Assembly: GCA_002633005.1 (NCBI GenBank)
Contig: NMRA01001004.1
Location: 25,113 to 69,722, forward strand
Direction of reading: 5' to 3'
Origin: Phoronis australis
Lineage: Eukaryota; Phoronida; Phoronidae
DNA length: 44,610 bases
Part shown: positions 41,503 through 44,610 of the stretch, piece after piece
Layout of the letters: every line of letters starts with the position of its first letter
How positions within the stretch are numbered: position 1 is the stretch's first letter
Notes under the pieces: model-generated
Told to the model about the DNA's origin: nothing
The model's input: the letters and a program-made list of their open reading frames with translations, nothing else
Databases searched by the model: none
Program-made: the position numbers and the translations under genes

Positions 41503-42916
41503 CCGTATTCGCCGTAATAACCGCCCACGGCGCTTAGAAAAGTTTGGTTCAGGGGGGTGCTTATTATAACCAAAGGCAGTTGAAACCCGGTCTCCGAAAC
41601 GGGTGAAATCGAAAACTAAAGTTCATCAAATTTACGTTCTGTGACGTATATGTAAACTATGAAAGACTTTCAACAAAACTGTGGTGCATTGCTATCAAAC
41701 TTTGCTGCTAAATTACGATCATTTTACAGTAAATTGTGCTGAAATGCCAGGGCGAAAACTCGCCTACTGACTGCCTCGAAATCGCCGTCTTCGATATGGC
41801 GACTTCAATGCTTGAATAAAAATGGTTTCGACTCAAGCAAATTACCTGAAATCCTCATTAAGTTTTGTAAGTAGCATCTCTAAGATTTTTTAAGTTCCCG
41901 TGGAGTCTGGATTAACTGCAGGTTTAAGTACAAATATGTGCAACATCGTGCCATCTACATGTACATGTATGATCGGCAACACGGTGAGAAAAATGTCTGG
42001 ACAAACACACACGTTGTTGTCACGTGACGTTTGTTTTGAAGTTCGTCTGCGAGTAAGCGAGCGCGTGCATGTCACCAGAGTTCATTTGCCAAAGCAGAGA
42101 CCGTCTTTTGGCCAAAGCCACGCAATCTAACTAGCTAGATGTTTCTAAATAAATTTGCACAAGCAGTAGGCTTAAACCAGAGCGTGTTTCATTCAGCACT
42201 TGCCGGTCTCGTGCTAAAAACTTTCGACATTTGCCCATATTAGTCGCCGTGTCGCTGGATGCGTACGTGACTATCTGACAGTTATTTTTCGGTGTAAGGG
42301 TGTGTAAGCATTCACTGTCAGTTGCCATTTTATCGGATATTCGGCTTAAAAACACCAATTATGGTTAATCAAATAATCCATCTCAAAAATAACGCTAACA
42401 TGTTTTATAGTATTAGAAATTGTCGGAAATTAGTGCCAATAATCACTTCCAATCTTATCGATGCTATGCTACCCGTTTCATGAATTGATAGTTCCCGACT
42501 AATGTCTTTGATAACAGGTTCATGTATGTAGCGCGCGCTTCCTGGACACATGCGTTTAAGACCGAGTTATTTGTATTCATGAGACAGTCGATGTGTCTAC
42601 TGAAAGGTCAGATCATAGTGGGACACGGTCGTCGCGAGAGCGTAGCAACGCTGTTGCGTTCTTTTTGAAGCACTGTGTTACTTTGAAGTGTAAAGTCACG
42701 GCTAAATACAAACGTAGCAGTGCGGCTGGTGGTCTAGTGACCCCGTGCAAAATTTTTTTGATAAATTGAAGACGTTACTGTAGCCGAGTTTTAGGACTGT
42801 AGGTACATCATTGTTCGCATGAACACGTTCATGGACTGGGCGCTTATTTCAGCAAAGTCTGAAAACGCGTGGGGGGGCGCTTATAGGGGCATGGGCGGTT
42901 ATTACGGCAAATACGG
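41503..42916. mobile_element. Non-autonomous DNA element with TA target duplication, holding Repeat C copy 4
   Basis: 25-bp terminal inverted repeats with one mismatch (41503-41527 and 42892-42916), starting CCGTATTYGCCGTAATAA. TA flanks both ends (41501-41502 and 42917-42918). 1414 bp, with no transposase frame. TA duplication suggests a Tc1/mariner-like mobiliser. The Repeat C core (41548-42085) lies inside, so Repeat C copies elsewhere are probably decayed relatives of this element. Confidence 0.75.
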
Positions 42917-42918
42917 TA

Positions 42919-43504
42919 AACATATTTTGAATATTGCAATGTATGTGTTCCAAAATTTAAATAACTTGGGTCCTATATTTTTGTATTCGTGCGCGCCAAA
43001 TGAAAGTAATCGTGAGTGTTGTTGTGTTGCAAAATCTCTTATCTTGGGCCGATTTGAAAAATTCAAAGTTGTACTCATATTTGTTTTCGCTCCTCTTTTC
43101 AAATATTACAGTAAAAACTACGTAAAACTCTCTCCATAAAAAGTACAGTCTTCTACGCTAGATTGTAATCAGCTGTTCATATCCACATGAGCGAATCCAA
43201 TTATCCTCGCTTGTGACTCGATGAACAGAGCAGTTTGACGGCATCCCTTTTATTGTGAGCTGACCAAGGTGGATAAATACGGTCTAGTTCAATCTGCCAA
43301 ACCCCACCATTTACCCTGATAGGCGGGGTTTGGGCCAATCTTATGTAGTGAGAATGTTTATAGCATGAGTATCATCGTCACTAACGTCTCGCGAATGTCT
43401 ACTAAAGTTTGGTGAAGTCCAGGACCAATATGCAAACAAATTGCAGTTCAGTTTGGGAACGTCAATAGTGCAATTAGTTGATCTGTCAACTGAGGTTTTT
43501 CATG
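42919..43504. other. Unassigned spacer
   Basis: AT-rich, no supported gene. A small palindromic phrase near 43305-43335 (AAACCCCACC and GGCGGGGTTTGG) is visible. Confidence 0.4.
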
Positions 43505-43642
43505 GGTAGTGCAGCACTGAAAAAAGTAGGGGGCTAAAGCTCCCTCAGCCCCTGTGGTGTACTGCCTATAGACCATGTGAGGCATAGCACTGAAAAAAGT
43601 GGAGGGGTTATAGCCCCCCACCTCCCTATACTGCGCCGCCCA
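43505..43642. repeat. Diverged tandem duplication, ~75 bp unit
   Basis: Two units share GCACTGAAAAAAGT followed by a G-rich run, then a C-rich run and TATAGACCATG or a similar end. Within each unit the G-rich and C-rich parts can pair (GGGGGCTAAAGCTCCC and GGGGTTATAGCCCC). Confidence 0.6.
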
Positions 43643-44351
43643 TGTTTTTCTGCTAGTTTTATTTCATTTTAATCGTACAGTGGACATTTTATGATCACTA
43701 AGTAATAACTAAACCATTTCAATGTTTTTCGTTTTAAAATTGCTTCAATTAATACTACATGTACCCCCAAAAACGTCCGCATTCATTTGTCGCGATTCTA
43801 CTCGAGGATTCCATCGATAGGGCATTCCCTGAGTATGCATGACAAGTGAGATAAGTCTTTATTTTGATACATAAACAAGTCAACAAATATGGATTTTCTC
43901 AACTACAAGGATTATAACAACAATTTTTAAGAATGTACTCCTAACTGCTACAAAACTCATTCAAATTGCAACAATGACGAACCGTTTTCCACGGTTTTAT
44001 ACAAACCATGAATATGATCTCGCGAGATTTTAGCCTCATCACCTGTTTTTGCAGTATTCTGTAAAAGTAAAGTGCCATATGTGACAGACCAGTTGCCAAC
44101 TGACTAGAGCGACGTCTTTCATGAAAATGAACGATCTAGGAGTAACTAAAGAAATTGACACGCGCAGTAAAGCAGAATGTGTTTTATTTAGCACTTGCAG
44201 GTCTCATCTGCTAAAAAACGTTCGAAAATTGTCATGGTAAGGCCTACATTAAAGAGGTCGATTCACAGCTATTTATTTGCAGTTAAAAAATATGTATACA
44301 CATGTGCTGACTGTTAATAAAGATTGCTTATAAACCACATTTCTTTTTATT
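43643..44351. other. Unassigned spacer
   Basis: AT-rich; no gene, RNA or named repeat supported. Confidence 0.4.
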
Positions 44352-44606
44352 TCACATCCCATATTCTTCTATTATTCGTTTAAAACACGCTCCCACTTCC
44401 CCACAAAATTTCGAGAACAGAAAATTTTCAACTTCGGCTATCTTCGGAAACACGTCACGTCCGGAAGCGGACCCGATCACTGCCGAGTCTGTCCATAGGT
44501 TTGTACTGGGACTATCTGGCACAAATGGAAGCTTTCTGTTTGTTAGAATGGGTTTATTATGCAACTTTTGCCAATTAATTCTCTGAAATGTGACACATAT
44601 GCGCAT
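44352..44606 (-). CDS. Possible terminal exon, partial at window edge
   Basis: A minus frame of up to 84 codons. Within it an acceptor-like CACATTTCAG is followed by an open stretch (INWQKLHNKPILTNRKLPF, later DVFPKIAEVENFLFSKF) that ends at TGA. AATAAA follows the stop at once. The acceptor, a balanced protein composition and the adjacent poly(A) signal make a last exon possible. No family is recognised and the window ends just beyond. Confidence 0.22.
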   Translation of the reverse strand: MRICVTFQRINWQKLHNKPILTNRKLPFVPDSPSTNLWTDSAVIGSASGRDVFPKIAEVENFLFSKFCGEVGACFKRIIEEYGM

Positions 44607-44610
44607 GGTC

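Noticed and set aside
42819-43139. 106-codon frame near the right end of the TA element
   Set aside because: It crosses the terminal inverted repeat and target site of the element, so it cannot be a single ancestral gene.
1-44610. tRNA or rRNA genes
   Set aside because: I looked for B-box (GGTTCGANTCC-like) and conserved rRNA stretches and found none I could support.
1-44610. A novel defence system, operon or biosynthetic cluster
   Set aside because: Gene density, intron-bearing exons and repeat content are those of a eukaryotic intergenic region; no set of adjacent intact genes exists here.

Overview
This is a eukaryotic window: non-coding DNA crowded with degenerate transposons, with a few intron-bearing host exons and no prokaryote-like gene packing. 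The mix of elements (BEL/Pao and Gypsy LTR retrotransposons, THAP-domain DNA transposons with TTAA target sites, many small inverted-repeat elements, Nimb/I-like non-LTR RNase H) and an exon resembling chordate MXRA7 suggest a marine invertebrate, perhaps an invertebrate deuterostome such as a lancelet or acorn worm. The species cannot be fixed from the sequence alone. A single ambiguous base (N) at 19123 points to a draft assembly.

Layout. 269-3208 is a satellite-like array with a higher-order repeat of about 1.18 kb made of three diverged monomers. 3209-13830 is dominated by a second repeat ('repeat B', internally tandem with units of roughly 150 bp). It has been hit by a solo LTR (7583-8478) and by a 2.6 kb THAP element (8632-11256), which itself carries two further solo LTRs (8901-9197 and 9696-10356). 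A separate 1.33 kb THAP element with 268 bp inverted termini lies at 4922-6252. A 29-bp minisatellite (11554-11752) and a 22-bp array containing AP-1-like sites (13104-13216) follow. 13830-17386 is mostly AT-rich unassigned sequence with small fold-back structures. 17600-21400 is a 5'-truncated, frameshifted BEL/Pao element whose integrase is split by an 876 bp, internally deleted Gypsy element with 74 bp LTRs. 21400-23041 holds a minus-strand composite of Gypsy gag, a non-LTR-type RNase H and a Gypsy pol fragment.

The right half carries the host signal. 27227-27424 (minus) is the terminal coding exon of an MXRA7-like gene with a clear polypyrimidine tract and acceptor. About 7.5 kb away, 34889-34981 and 35687-35786 (plus) are the first two coding exons of a gene I do not recognise, preceded by two CCAAT boxes. 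Around them lie four copies of a roughly 480 bp repeat core (two as an inverted pair), a 1.4 kb element with 25 bp inverted ends and TA target sites, a MITE with 3 bp duplications, and a THAP fragment.

I see no operon, CRISPR array, rRNA, tRNA or defence system, and no intact autonomous mobile element. The main interest is the layered insertion history, which target-site duplications resolve to the base, the higher-order satellite with embedded nuclear-receptor-like motifs, and the unrecognised host gene.
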